NCBI GenBank assembly: GCA_949752795.1
Contig: OX457061.1
Coordinates: forward strand, 28,834,425 to 28,898,424
Length of the DNA: 64,000 nt
Origin: Hyperoodon ampullatus
Lineage: Eukaryota > Chordata > Mammalia > Artiodactyla > Ziphiidae
Direction: 5' to 3'
Numbering within the stretch: the first letter of the stretch is position 1; each line of letters opens with the position of its first letter. The notes beneath the pieces were generated by a model. That model did not search any database. It was not told the DNA's origin and saw nothing but the letters and a program-made list of their open reading frames with translations. Position numbers and translations under genes: made by a program. Shown piece after piece: positions 1-11,966 of this stretch.

Positions 1-491
1 CCAACATTCGAATTATAGGGATCCCAGAAAAAGAGAAAAAGAAAGGATCTGAGAAAATATTTGAAGAGATTAGAGTTGAAAACTTCCCTAACATAGGAAA
101 GGAAAGAGTCAATCAACTCCAGGAAGTGCAGAGCATCCCATACAGGTTAAATTCAAAGACAAATATGCCAAGACACATATTAATCAAACTGACAAAAATT
201 AAATACAAAAAAAAAGTTAAAAGCAGCAAGGGAAAAGCAACAAATAATATACAAAGGAATCCCCATAAGGTTATCAGCTGATTTTTCAGCAGAAACTCTG
301 CAGGCCAGAAGGGAGTGGCAGGATATACTTAAGGTGATGAAAGAGAAAAACCTACAACCAAAATTACTCTACTGGCAAGGATCTCATTCAGATTCGATGG
401 AGAAATCAAAAGCTTTCCAGACAAGCAAAAGCTAAGAGAATTCAGCACCATCAAACCAGCTTTACAACAAATGATAAAGGAACTTTTCTAG
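1..491 (+). pseudogene. L1 ORF1 (RNA-binding chaperone) pseudogene, 3' part
   Basis: The segment aligns by eye with the second half of ORF1 in the L1 at about 11400-11908. It ends at a TAG at 489-491, matching the stop of that copy. In intact L1s this protein is a trimeric RNA-binding chaperone that coats the element's RNA. Here the frame is interrupted, for example around 205-215, where an A-run shifts the frame, so no long reading frame survives. The N-terminal coiled-coil part lies outside the window. The call rests on similarity to the neighbouring copy and on position directly upstream of ORF2. Confidence 0.85.
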
Positions 492-549
492 GTGGAAAAC
501 ACAAGAGAAGAAAAAGACCCACAAAAACAAACCCAAAACAATTAAGAAA

Positions 550-3500
550 ATGGTAATAGGAACATACATATCGATAATAATGTTGAATGTACATGGATAA
601 AATGCTCCACCAAACGACACAGACTGGCTGAATGGATACAAAAACAAGACCCATATATAAGCTGTCTACAAGAGACCCACTTCAGGCCTGGGAACACATA
701 CAGACTGAAAGTGAAGGGATGGAAAAAGATATTCCACACAAATGGAAATCAAAAGAAAGCTGGAGTAGCAATACTTGTATCAGATAAAATAGACTTTAAA
801 ATAAAGACTGTTACAAGAGATAAGGAAGGACACTACATAATGATCAATGGATCAATCCAAGGAGAAGATAACAATTGTAAATATTTATGCACCCAATATA
901 GGAGCACCTCAATACATAAGGCAAATGCTAAAAGCTATAAAAGGGGAAATTGACAGTAAAACAATAATAGTAGGGGACTTTAACACCCCACTTACACCAA
1001 TAGATAGCTCATCCAAACAGAAAATAAATAAGGAAACAGAAGCTTTAAATGACATGATAGAGCAAATATATTTAATTGATATTTATAGGACATTTGACCC
1101 CAAAGTGGCAGAATACATTTTCTTCTCAACTGCACACGGAACATTCTCCAGGACAGATCACATCTTGACAAATCAAGCCTCAGTAAATTTAAGAAAATTG
1201 TAATAGTATTAAGTATCTTTTCTGACTACAACGCTATGAGTTTGGAAATCAATTACAGGAAAAAAAAAACTGTAAGACACACAAATACATGGAGGCTAAA
1301 CAGTTCACAACTAAATAACCAAGAGATCACTGAAGAAATCAAAGAAGAAATTAAAAAATACATAGAAACAAATGACAATGAAAACACAATGACCCAAAAC
1401 CTATGGGATGCAGCAAAAGGAGGTCTAAGAGGGAAGTTCATAGCAATTCAATCTCACCTCAAGAAACAAGAAAAATCTCAAATAAACAATTTAGCCTTAC
1501 ACCTAAAGTAAACAGAGAAAGAAGAACAAAGATAACCTAAAGTCAATAGAAGGAAAGGAATCATAAAGATCAGAGCAGAAATAAATGAAACAGAAATGAA
1601 GAAATCAGTAGCAAAAATCAATAAAACTAAAAGTTGGTTCTTTGAGAAGATAAACAAAATTGATTAAGCTTTAGCCAGACTCATCAAGAAAAGAGAGAGG
1701 ACGCAATCAGTAAAATTAGAAATGAAAAAGGAGAAACAACAAATTACACTGCAGAAATAAAAAGAATTATAAGGGACTTCTACAAACAAGCATATGCCAA
1801 TAAAATGGACAACCATGAAGAACAAATTCTTGGAAAGGTACAATTTTTCAAGACTGAACCAGGAAGAATTAGAAAATATAAACAGACCTATCACAAGTAA
1901 TGAAATTGAAACTGTAATGAAAAATCTTCCAACAAACAAAAGTCCAGGACCTGATGGCTTCACAGGTGAATTTATCAAACATTTAGAGAAGAGGTAACAC
2001 TTATCCTTCTCAAAATCTTCCACAAAAATGGCAGAGGGAGGAACACCCCCAAATTCATTCTGTGAAGCCACCATCACCCTGATTCCAAAACCAGACAAAG
2101 ATATCACACAAAAAAAGAAAATTACAGACCAATATCACTAATGACCATAGATGCCAAAATCCTCAACACAGTATGTCCATTCTCATCAACTCTTACTCAA
2201 CACAGTTTTGGAAGTCCTAGCCATGGCAATCAGAGAAGAAAAAGAAATAAAATGAATACAAATTGGAAAAGAAGAAGTAAAACTGTCACTGTTTGCAGAT
2301 GACAAGATACTATATATAGAAAGATGCCACCAGACAACTACTAGAACTAATCAATGAATTTGTTAAGTTTGCAGGATACAAAATTAATGCACAGAAATCT
2401 CTGGTATTCCTATACACTAACAACAAAAAATCAGAAGGAAAAATCAAGGAAACAATGCCATTTACCATCACAACACAAAGAATAAAATACCTAGGAATAA
2501 ACCTACCTAAGGAGGCAAAAGACGTGTACTTAGAAAACTTTAAAACACTGATGAAAGAAATCAGAGATGACATAAACAGATGGATAAATATACCATGTTC
2601 TTGGATTGGAAGAATAACTATTGTTTAAATGACTGTACTACTCAAAGCAATCTACAGATTCAGTGCAATCCTATCAAACTGCCTATGGCATTCTTCACAG
2701 AATTAAAACAACAAAATTTACAATTTGTATGGAAACACAAAAGACCCCAAATAGCCAAAGCACTCTTGAGAAAGAAAAACGGAGCTGGAGGAATCAGGCT
2801 CCCCAACTTCAAACTATACTACAAATCTACAGTAATCAAGACAGTATGGTACTGGCACAAAAGCAAAAATATAAATCAATGGTACAGGATAGAAACCTCA
2901 GAGATAAACCCACGCACATATGGTCAACTAATCTATGACAAAGAAGGCAAGTACATACAATGGAGAAAAGACATCCTCTTCAATAAGTGGTGCTGGGAAA
3001 ACTGGGCAGCTACATGTAAAAGAATGAAATTAGAACATTACCTAATATCATACACAAAAATAAACTCAAAATGGATTAAAGACCCAAATAGAATACAGGA
3101 CACTGTAAAACTCTTAGAGGAAAACATAGGAAAAACACTCCTGAACATATACACAGCAAGATCTTTTTTGACCCACCTCCTAGAGTAATGAAAATGAAAA
3201 CAAAAATAAACAAATGGGACCTAATAAAACCTAAAAGCTTTTGCACAGCAAAAGAAACCATAAACAAGATGAAAAGACAACACTCAGAACGAGAGAAAAT
3301 ATTTTCAAGTGAAGCAACAGACAAAGGATTAAACTCCAAAATATACAAACAGCTCATGCCACTCAATATCAAAAAAACACAAATAACCCAGTTAAAACAT
3401 GGGCAGAAGACCTAAATAGACATTTCACCAAAGAAGACATACAGATGGCCAAGAGGCACATGAAAAGATGCTCAACATCCCTAATTATTAGAGAAATACA

Positions 3501-3933
3501 AATCAAAACTACAATGAGGTATCACCTCAAACCAGTCAGAATGGCCATCATCAAAAAGTCTACAAACAATAAATGCTGGAGAGGGTGTGGAGAAAAGGGA
3601 ACCCTCTTGCACTGTTGGTGGGAATGTAAATTGATACAGCCACTATGGAGAACAGTATGGAGGCTCCTTAAAAAACTAAAAATAAAACTACCATATGCCC
3701 CAGCAAGCCCACTACTGGGAATATACGCTGAGAAAACCATAATACAAAAGGACACATGTACCCCAATATTCATTGCAGCACTATATACAATAGCCAGGAC
3801 ATGGAAACAACCTAAATGTCCATCGACAGATGAATGGATAAAAAAGATGTGGTTCATGTATACAATGGAATATTACTCAGCCACAAAAAGGAACGAAATT
3901 GGGTCATATGTAGAGATGTGGATGGACCTATAG
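550..3933 (+). pseudogene. L1 ORF2 (endonuclease/reverse transcriptase) pseudogene with RT deletion
   Basis: ORF2 normally encodes an AP-like endonuclease, a reverse transcriptase and a C-terminal Cys-rich domain. The start MVIGTY at 550 is followed by a stop within about 17 codons. The endonuclease can be followed in other frames: GDFNTPL at about 976-996 and SRTDHIL at about 1150-1172. RT sequence includes [10 protein letters not shown] (about 1945-1975) and the FADD catalytic motif at about 2290-2305. Between 2160 and 2175 the sequence jumps from the region after ITLIPK to the region before FADD. By family knowledge this removes roughly 0.3-0.4 kb, including the first catalytic aspartate. 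The C-terminal zinc-knuckle-like motif CWRGCG...HCWWEC is intact at about 3573-3630, inside the open stretch 3445-3933 that ends in TAG. The copy is not functional. Confidence 0.92.
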
Positions 3934-4429
3934 TCTGTCATACAGAATGACGTAAGACAGAAAGAGAAAAACAAATATCGTATATTCTGCATATATGTGG
4001 AATCTAGAAAAATGGTACAGATGAACCTATTTTTATGTCACGAATAGAGATGTAGACAAAGAGAACGGACATGTGGACATGGGGGGAAAGGGGAGGGTTG
4101 GACAAACTGGGAGATTAGGTTTGAGGTAAATACACTACCATGTGTAAAATAGATAGCTAGTGGGAACCTGCTGTATAGCACAGAGAGCTCAGCTCGGTGC
4201 TCTGTGATGACCTAGATCAGGGTGGGGAAAGTGGGGAAGGAGGTCCAAGAGGGATGGTATACAGGTATACCTATAGCTGATTCACTTCATTGTACAGCAG
4301 AAACTAACACAACGTTGTAAAGCAATTTTACTGCAATAAAAAAATTGTCAAAGACAAAAAAAAATCATACATTAAATATATATATATAAACATGCAATTC
4401 AACAGAAAAATAAAAGCCTGATTTAAAAA

Positions 4430-4690
4430 TTGTCAAAGAACCTAAATAGATGATTAAATAGATGACTATGAAAAGAAAACGTAAAATAGTCAAGCCATCA
4501 AGCATATGAAACAACGCTCAACGTCACTAATCATCAGTGCAATGCAGATTAAAACTACAATGAGATATCATCTCACATCCTTAGAATGGCCACTATTAAA
4601 AAAACAAAAATTACATGTTGGTGAGAATGTGGAGCAATAGGAACCCTGATGCATTACTGGTGGGAATGTAAAATGGTCTGAAACTATCAC
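4430..4690 (+). mobile_element. Old L1 fragment, ORF2 C-terminal region
   Basis: Beyond the A-rich tail of the preceding L1, a second, more diverged copy of the ORF2 C-terminal region begins. It includes 'catcagtgcaatgcagatta', 'tgagatatcatctcacatcc' and 'ctggtgggaatgtaaaatgg'. These correspond to 3490-3640 of the preceding element, so the same L1 domain appears twice in tandem from two different insertions. The greater divergence suggests an older L1M-class relic into or beside which the younger L1 landed. Confidence 0.7.
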
Positions 4691-6545
4691 ACACATAAAA
4701 GGAAGAATTAATATAATTTGACATGTCAGCTTAAATGAAACGTAACTTCAAAAAGGAACCACTCCCTCTCGTGCCCAATTTTAGTTATAATATATAAGAA
4801 TTATTAGATGAATCGTAAGCATTCAATAACTGCTTAAATTTGCAGTTGCTATTTTCATAAACATCTTCCATCTCCCCATAATTATTGCAGCGTTTAAAAA
4901 CATACACCAAGATTTTGACTACCCACATCTATATAAGCACATTGATTACTTCTGTATTTAGAATATGTAATGCAAACATACTTGGCTTAGTTGAAAATAA
5001 TTATATTTTAACCAATTTTTTAAGATGCACAGAACTAGGGTACAGAATTTTGATTTTTAAAAAATTTATATGTGGTTGTAGATAATTTCAAATGAAGTTT
5101 AAAAAGTTTTTAGCTGGTTGAGAATAAGTTTTATCCTAATTTTTGATGACACTTAACAATTTGAACTAATCTTTTCTCTGTAGGATTTAATTTCTTCCTG
5201 AACAAGTTCTTGATTAGAGTAATCCAAGAACTGATGAATACATTTAACATTAATATATGCTTAAAAACATATCTCTTCTTGAATAGGTTGCAAATAAAGT
5301 ATTCTTAAAATTGAGCAGGGATTTTATTTTTTAAGAAAAGTCCAAGATTATGACAATATGGAGAGGGAAAATGTTCTAATTTACTGATGAAATCAAATAT
5401 TTGGTTTAAAATTTGGGACTGAATGTAGTACTTGAATACTTACACTTTAGCAGGTTAAGAAAAATAAATCTGAAAAACCTAGATATTTCAGTGATGAGTA
5501 TTTGTGTGTACAACAGTATGATTATTAAGGCTTATGATGTCAAATCTGTTACTATTTCTTTCTATATTACTTAAATAGGAGCAGCTTGCTGAAGTGTTAT
5601 GCAAGTGCATAAGACTTATGTGAGCCAACCAACTGCTAAATAATTTAAAGTAACATTCACAGCCTTCTAAAAATATAGGTATCCAGCCACCCAGGAGATT
5701 AGCCTATAGCTGAGAGCCTCTGTGACATGCCATGATTATGACCAGCTCTGCTGCAAAGGGGTTGATGTGGAAATGCAACTGAGTATGATCTTTCCTTTGC
5801 CAAAGAAAAGGAATTCTCATGTCTTGTTCTTTTCAGATTTCTGGTCAGAAAATCTGGAATTGATTTTATTTGGTACCAACAGATGATTCTTATTGTACCA
5901 CAGAGAGTGGGCAGCCTAAAAAACTGAAGGTTTGCTTCTAAAATACTTGCTATTATTGTTTCTTATAAAGTGCTGTAGTTCAAAGAATATGTTTCTTTGC
6001 AATATTATCAGTCCAAAACCAACCAACCGACCGACCACACACACACACACACAAATAAATTAAGCTCTATAATTCAAAAAAATTGAAGCTGTGATACCTG
6101 TCCCTAGACTAACGTAAACTCATAGAATTTAGAAAGAATTCACCATTTCCCCCTTTTTTGTGGGGTTTTCACTCACCCTTTTTTACAGGGTACTTTTTAT
6201 TGCAGGTCTCTCCTAGTACTGCCTAGCGAAAAACCTATCCCCAACCTAACAGATTACAAACATACACACAGCTGTTTCAACACTTCTTCATAGTGAAAGG
6301 CTCTCTGACAAGATACCAGAAGATCAAGAGAGACTACAATGTTTTAACTGCTGGGCCTTAAGGACAATTCTAGTTGCATTTAAATCTCAGTGTCAAGTGA
6401 AACAAGTGTTCCCTGCTTATATTTGTGCCTTTATTCAATTAGTAAAGAGATCATAACAAGTAACTTGTTCTTCTAATTTCCCTTTCACTATCCCTCATCC
6501 AAATGAAACCATGGTAATGCCAAAATGAGTTATTTCCATAATTAG
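4690..6545. other. AT-rich intergenic DNA, no gene seen
   Basis: I see no coding frame with recognisable protein and no identifiable repeat apart from a short simple repeat at 6016-6053. The stretch 5560-5940 has mixed base composition and higher complexity than its surroundings, but I cannot assign it. Confidence 0.5.
6016..6053. repeat. Simple repeat, (ACCA/CCGA)n then (CA)n
   Basis: A short tetranucleotide run (aacc, accg) passes directly into about nine CA dinucleotides. Such a compound microsatellite is expected to vary in length between individuals. Confidence 0.9.
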
Positions 6546-6549
6546 CTAT

Positions 6550-6685
6550 AGGGATTTACGTAAGTTGCTTAACCTATAAATGACTTCATTTCTCAATTGT
6601 AATTGGAGGATTGTGTGTCCACCCGGTAAGGTTGTTGTGATGATGGCATAAACAAGACTGGATGCATAGAATGTGCACATCTAAG
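6550..6685 (+). mobile_element. MIR SINE fragment
   Basis: The order of words matches the middle and 3' part of MIR, an ancient mammalian tRNA-derived SINE: 'gttgcttaacct', then 'tgacttcatttctcaattgtaa', then 'gtaaggttgttgtgatgatggcataa' and 'atgcatagaatgtgcac'. The copy is diverged and lacks the tRNA-like head. Confidence 0.65.
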
Positions 6686-6689
6686 CCGA

Positions 6690-7939
6690 AGCACTTCACA
6701 ACTGCAATCACCTAAAGGAAATATATGATGGTAGAGAGGTACATAGATAGATAGATATAATTATCAGAATAGAAAAAAATACCTTCTATATCTTTAAAAT
6801 TATCATTTTTATTATAGCTAAAGATATGTTTTCTGAGACTGTTTTGGAAATTGTGAAGTTTAACTAACCATGGCCTTTCTGTTTTAAACCTTAGAAGAAA
6901 ATAACTGGATATGAGAAGCAGAAATGAACACACAAAGAACATCCTAAACAAAACTGATTTTATCACATCAACATATGTGACTGCAATACAAACATTTTCT
7001 ATCACAGGAAAATGTGTTTGATCAGTCATATCAATATAGCCTCACACCTCTAGCAACACTTATTATTAAACAGTTAAACCTAATTTAATTTCTCTATTGA
7101 CACCAATCTCTAAACATGAAGCTAGGGCCAAGGTCAATTCTTTGTAAAATGAGAAAAGAGCCCACTGTAAGTTCAGACTTCAAACACATCTTTGTGTGAT
7201 CCTGTATAAATCATGAATCCAGGAATAAATAAGACTTTGGGTTAAAATTACACAAAAGGTAGAGGGAAAAAAATTTTTTTGAGTTTCTTTATAGACTTTT
7301 AGTTTCAAGAATTCAGACAAGTTTTAGATATAAAATAAACATATAATTTATAACAATTACATGTAGTAAAATATTTTAAGCATAGACCAAGAGAGGCGAT
7401 AACATGAAGCTAAAGAAATTGGAATTTATTTAGTAACGATGAGCATTCAGAGGTATTTTCATTGGATGGGGAAACTTCCATCTGAGTCTTTTTCCATTTT
7501 TATAAGAAATGACACATATTTACAACCAAGTAGCTTCTTCAGTCTGCTTTCTGCTCGTGGATAACTGGATTGCCAAGGATCTCTTTATATTTGAACTGTC
7601 CTTGCATGTTTTAGTAAATGCTGATAAAATTCCTTTAAACAGTTTGTGGGCTTTCTGTTTTTCAAATTATACAGTTCTTTTATTTCATTTTTTTCTGTTT
7701 TATTTACTTTATTTATAGTTCATTTCTATTTATTTTATTTTAGGCAAAAAGAGAAGTTAGTTGGAAATTTCAGAATTTCTTAGAAAATCACTTATCCAGA
7801 TCTGAGATCATTAGGTACCCTTCTAATTTTCCTGTTAGTGGAGGCAAAAATGTTACTAACCATTCTGCAAGGATACTGAAACCAAGGCTAGTTATCAGTT
7901 AGATCCATTAAACTATAACTTGCTTAATAAATGATGAAC
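6690..7939. other. AT-rich intergenic DNA, no gene seen
   Basis: Low-complexity A/T-rich sequence with T-rich patches (for example 7680-7740). No repeat family and no convincing coding region is visible. Confidence 0.5.
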
Positions 7940-8505
7940 TGTAATCTGCATTCATGGATCAAGCTCCCTGTTATTGTTGTTACAGAAACTTTGCATGTCC
8001 TCCAAGCATCACTAGCTTAAACGATAAGATGTCTGCCCAAGTTGCTTTTCAGGAACTTGGGGTCAGCTGTGTCCAGTTTGAGCTCCAGCCTGTTAAGACT
8101 GGTCAAGACCACCAACCCTCTAACTGGGCATGCTGGAGGGTCTACCCAGTGATCTTTTAACTTCAGAGGGCCAAAAACTCCACCCTCAGAACATGCTTAC
8201 ACAGCCATTTTCTAAACATGCTTCCCATGGAGAAGCATGTAGCTTCCTTGTGCCTGCACAGAACAACAGTTACCTCACCTTTTTCTTGTCTCCAATCACC
8301 TTTCCCCATGCTCCCCATGCCTCAGACAACCCTACTTATCCCATAAATATCCCCAGCCCCTTGCCTTTGCAGGGGTAGATTTGAGGTTTGTTCTCCTCTC
8401 TCCTTGCTCGGCTGCCTTGTGAATAAAACTTTTCTCTGCTGAGAACCTAAAGGTCTCAGTGTTTGACTTGCTGTGCATTGGGCAAATGAAACTGGTTTGG
8501 TAACA
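7940..8505 (+). mobile_element. Solo LTR of ERV class I type (tentative boundaries)
   Basis: This is a C-rich island of about 566 bp in otherwise AT-rich DNA, with the architecture of a retroviral LTR. A TG start at 7940 and a CA end at 8505 bracket a TATA-like 'cataaatatcc' at about 8342. A pyrimidine-rich R/U5 stretch follows at 8385-8415, with the polyadenylation signal AATAAA at about 8421. The outer flanking tetranucleotides are GAAC and GTAC, which could be a mutated 4-bp target duplication. No internal viral genes follow, so it is a solo LTR left by recombination between two LTRs. The subfamily is not identified. An open frame crossing the middle is not considered a gene. Confidence 0.65.
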
Positions 8506-8674
8506 GTACAACATGTGCAGTTTTTCCAATCTCCAGTAACATAATCCTCACTATTATTCACTTAAGAGTTTGATCAAGGCTCTTCCATTCCTTCTGCCTT
8601 AACTTGACGCCAAAGCCAAAGACACATTTTTTTTTTTTAAAGCATCACCCCTTTTCCAATACTAAATTTTATTC

Positions 8675-8760
8675 TGGTTATCTATTGCTATATAACAAAC
8701 TACTCCAAAACTAAATGGTTTAAGAGAACAATGATTTGTTTTGATTTACATGTTTTTAAA
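8675..8760 (-). mobile_element. Old LINE-type 3' end fragment (tentative)
   Basis: The segment 'ggttatctattgctatataa' and the following 'actccaaaactaaatggtttaa' are the reverse complement of a motif that recurs near 61138-61190. That motif is typical of the 3' tails of an old interspersed family. The family is uncertain. Confidence 0.35.
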
Positions 8761-9002
8761 TCTCATATTTCTAGCTAAGAATTTGAGCAGGCAATTATTC
8801 TTTTCCCAGTAGAGTCACTCAGTTTTAATCAGATTGGTAAAAATAGAATGCTAATACAATTAAATTAATCTAGCATGTATGAACTCAATCTAAATAATAT
8901 TAAATAAGTAATTAAGCATGTCCAAGGAATGTTTTTATTAATCATTGCTAAATAATGACTACCTACTCATAATATTTTACGCTTTAGTCTTAGTTTAGTA
9001 AT

Positions 9003-9255
9003 GTAAATGGTTGGTTAAGAACATGGACTTTGGATTCACATAAACCTAGATTTGATTCCTAGCTCTGCAATAAACTGGCTGTGTAATTTCTGATGATGTA
9101 TTAAAATTTTCAGGCCTTACTTTCCTCTTCTAGAAAACAGAAATGATAACACAATATCCAGGGTCATTTCGAAAGTTAAACGAGATTTTTTATGCAAAGC
9201 ACTTGATACCGTATCTAGCGTTACTGTCTACTCAAGGTCTAAATAAACATCTGTT
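9003..9255 (+). mobile_element. MIR SINE, nearly full length
   Basis: It begins with the tRNA-like head 'ggttaagaacatggactttg' and 'tttgattcctagctctgcaa'. It continues through the core 'ctggctgtgtaatttc', then 'ttactttcctcttctagaaa', 'gcaaagcacttgatac' and the 3' end near 'aataaacatctg'. Word order and spacing match MIR over about 250 bp, with heavy substitution as expected for its age. Confidence 0.8.
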
Positions 9256-9259
9256 TTTA

Positions 9260-10336
9260 GAGATAAATCCTTATTCTTTCAGGACAGGTTATATCTAGAA
9301 TTTACCAAGTGGCTTTAGGCCTTTTGTGGTTGCTGTTATCCAAAGTGCAAGACTGGTTAGGTAAGGTGAATGAAGAAGAGTTTCATTACACCCTCTGCTC
9401 ATGGGCCATTTTAGTACTTTGCAGGCTTGAAGCTGCAGGTCCACTGGATCACTGCCTGGGTTGTTACTTTCATTCCTCCCTTTTGTCTACTCATATAAGT
9501 AAAAAAATTAGTTCTTCTGATTCATAAGATTCCAATTCAGCTGAAAATTTAGAAAAAATATATTTTCTACTTTGGGGAGAAAAACTTATTTAAAAGTTCC
9601 TTCTTATGATATAAAGAGGGTTCATGAATACAGAGAGAATTTTAGGACAAATCTCTTCCAAATTTAATTTTAATCATGTGATTAAATTGGGTAAGTAGCA
9701 GAGTAAAGAATAATCAGTTCTACACAATTCAGTCTACACAATTATCTTCCTTTTCCTTCTTAAAAAAAACAAGAAAAGCATAAACAAACAAAAATTAGTC
9801 AAATAAATGGCTACTTTATTCACTTCACAAATATGTTAATTTGAAATATGTCTGCTTCAATTGCTATGGTAGTTTATAAAATCCAGAGCAGTGGTATCTC
9901 CTCAACACCAGAGTGAGGGCAACAGTACTTCAAAAAATAATACTTTCTTAATATTCAAAAATATTTTATTTTCCTGGTGAATAGATAAAAACTGAGTAGG
10001 CTCTGATGTGCCTCACTATCCACACTGACCTTGTACCAAAGTGTTGATAAGACTATGCAATGTGCCAAGAAGGAGGAACGTGCACTGCCCCATGTGGAGA
10101 AAATTCTTCATCACTAAGTGCATCCCTGTGGAGATGGATTGAAAGGAAAACTGTTCAGATCAACACAGCAGGAATGCTGTGTGATACCCTGAAAATTTCT
10201 CAAAGGTAGTTTTTCTTACTTTCAATAAACTACACCGTTAGTTTGTCTTCAATTTTTATGATGTACATGTTCCAAATCTATATTTAAAAGTTATATAATA
10301 GCTTTATATTAAAAAAGCATTAAACTTTCGGATTTT
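9260..10336. other. Intergenic DNA, no gene seen
   Basis: No recognisable coding region or repeat family. Positions 10010-10200 are of mixed composition and could be old unique sequence. An open frame at 9309-9527 has no family features that I recognise. Confidence 0.45.
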
Positions 10337-10369
10337 AAAACACTAACAGATCTTCCCATTTAAGGTGGG

Positions 10370-11025
10370 AAATAAGCTGCCGACTGGAGCAGTGAGCAGC
10401 CTTGCTGAGCATCAAAAGAGTGACCTAATAGAATCAATCTGCAAGGACTGGAAAGTGAATTACAACAGGAAAAAATCAGACTTCTATGCAGTGGATGCTT
10501 GATGCATTTTTAGAAGCCTAAGAAGCCCTGTGGCTGACAGGGTCTTTGTGCTCTGGCCAGGTGTCAGGCCTGTGCCTCTGAGTTGAGAGAGACGAATTCA
10601 GGACATTGTTCCACCAGACACCTCACGGCTCCACATAATATCAAATGGCAAAAGCTCTCCCAGAGATCTCCATCTCAGCGCTAAGACGCAGATCCAGTCA
10701 ATGGCCAACAAGCTCCAGTGCTGGACACCCCATGCTAAACAACCAGCAACACAGGAACATAACCACATCCACTAGCAGAGAGGCTGCCTAAAGTCATACT
10801 AAGTTCACAGACAGAACAAAACACACCATCAGACACAGTCCTGCCCACCAGAAAGACAATATCCAGCCTCATCCACCAGAACACAGGCACCAGTCCCCTC
10901 CACCAGGAAGCCTACAAAACCCACTGAACCAACCTTAGCCACTGGGAGCAGAAACCAAAAAGCAATGGGAACTACAAACATTCAGCCTGAGAAAAGGAGA
11001 CCCCAAACATAGTAAGTTAAGCAAA
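10370..11025 (+). promoter_or_regulatory. L1 5' UTR (former internal promoter region)
   Basis: GC-richer, C-rich sequence lies directly upstream of ORF1. From about 10525 ('ccctgtggctgacagggtct') through 'cagtcctgcccaccagaaag' it matches what I remember of the cetartiodactyl/cetacean L1 5' UTR. In intact elements this region holds the internal pol II promoter. The left boundary is uncertain within about 150 bp. Activity cannot be judged from sequence. Confidence 0.7.
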
Positions 11026-11908
11026 AAGAGAAGACAGACAAACACACAGCAGATGAAGGAGCAAGGGAAAAACCAACCAGACCAAACAAATGAAGAGGAA
11101 ATAGGCAGTCTACCTGAAAAAGAATTCAGAGTAATGATGGTAAAGATGATCCAAAATCTTGGAAATAGAATGGAGAAAATACAAGAAACGTTTAACAAGG
11201 AACTAGAACTAAAGAGCAAACAACCAACGATGAGCAACACAAGATGAGAAATTAAGAATTCTCTAGAAGGAATCAAAAGGAGAATAACTGAGGCAGAACA
11301 GAAAAGTGATCTGGAAGATAAAATAGTGGAAATAACTACCACAGAGCAGAAGAAAATAGAATGAAAAGAATTGAAGACAGTCTCAGAGACCTCTGGGATA
11401 ACATTAAACACACCAATATTTGAATTATAGGGGGCCCAGAAGAAGAAGAGAAACAGAAAGGGTCTGAGAAAATATCTGAAGAGATTATAGTTGAAAACTA
11501 CCCTAATATGGGAAAGGAAAGAGTCAATCAGTCCAGGAAGGACAGAGAGTCCCATACAGGATAAATCCAAGGAGAAACATCCCAAGACACATATTAATCA
11601 AACACTGAAAAATTAAATACAAAGAAAAAATATAAAAAGCACCAAGGGAAAAACAACCAATAACATACAAGGGGATCCCCATAAGGTTAACAGCTGATCT
11701 TTCAGCAGAAACCCTGCAAGCCAGAAGGGAGTGGCAGGACATATTTAAAGTGATGAAAGGGAAGAACCTACAACCAAGATTACTCTACCAGGCAAGGATC
11801 TCTTTCAGATTCAATGGAGAAATTAAAACCTTTACAGACAAACAAAAGCTAAGAGAATTCTGCACCACCAAACCAGCTTTACAACAAATGCTAAAGGAAC
11901 TTCTCTAG
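11026..11908 (+). pseudogene. L1 ORF1 pseudogene, start codon lost
   Basis: By comparison with the family, the start codon should lie at 11026-11028, in frame with the next methionine at 11053. The bases there are AAG instead of ATG. From 11053 the frame reads MKEQGKNQPDQTNEEEIG and then NRMEKIQETFNKELELKSK, the charged coiled-coil start of ORF1p, until a stop at about 11245. Beyond it the RNA-binding half can be followed in shifted frames, including the counterpart of the ORF1 segment at 1-491, to the TAG at 11906-11908. ORF2 begins 58 bp later. The lost start plus internal stops mean no full protein can be made. Confidence 0.85.
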
Positions 11909-11966
11909 GCAGGAAAAACAAGAGAAGGAAAAGACCTACAATAACAAACCCAAAACAATTAAGAAA

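Larger units (their letters stand above)
1..4365 (+). mobile_element. LINE-1 element, 5' end outside window, internally deleted
   Basis: This is a long L1 retrotransposon that enters from the left window edge inside ORF1. It runs in the usual order: ORF1 3' part, a 58-bp spacer, ORF2, and a 3' UTR with an AATAAA at about 4335 followed by A-rich sequence. The 3' UTR holds a purine-rich stretch at about 4080-4100 ('ggggggaaaggggaggg'). Both reading frames are broken by stops and frameshifts, and a central part of the reverse transcriptase is missing near 2165. The sequence is clearly related to the L1 at 10.3-13.8 kb across ORF1 and the start of ORF2. It is a dead copy. No 5' TSD can be seen because the start is outside the window. 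Confidence 0.95.

Noticed and set aside
1664..2107. 147-codon minus-strand open frame
   Set aside because: Antisense to L1 ORF2 across the RT start. No independent motif.
10935..11585. 216-codon minus-strand open frame
   Set aside because: It lies antisense to L1 ORF1. Its Phe/Ser/Leu-rich content is what the complement of an A-rich coding strand gives.
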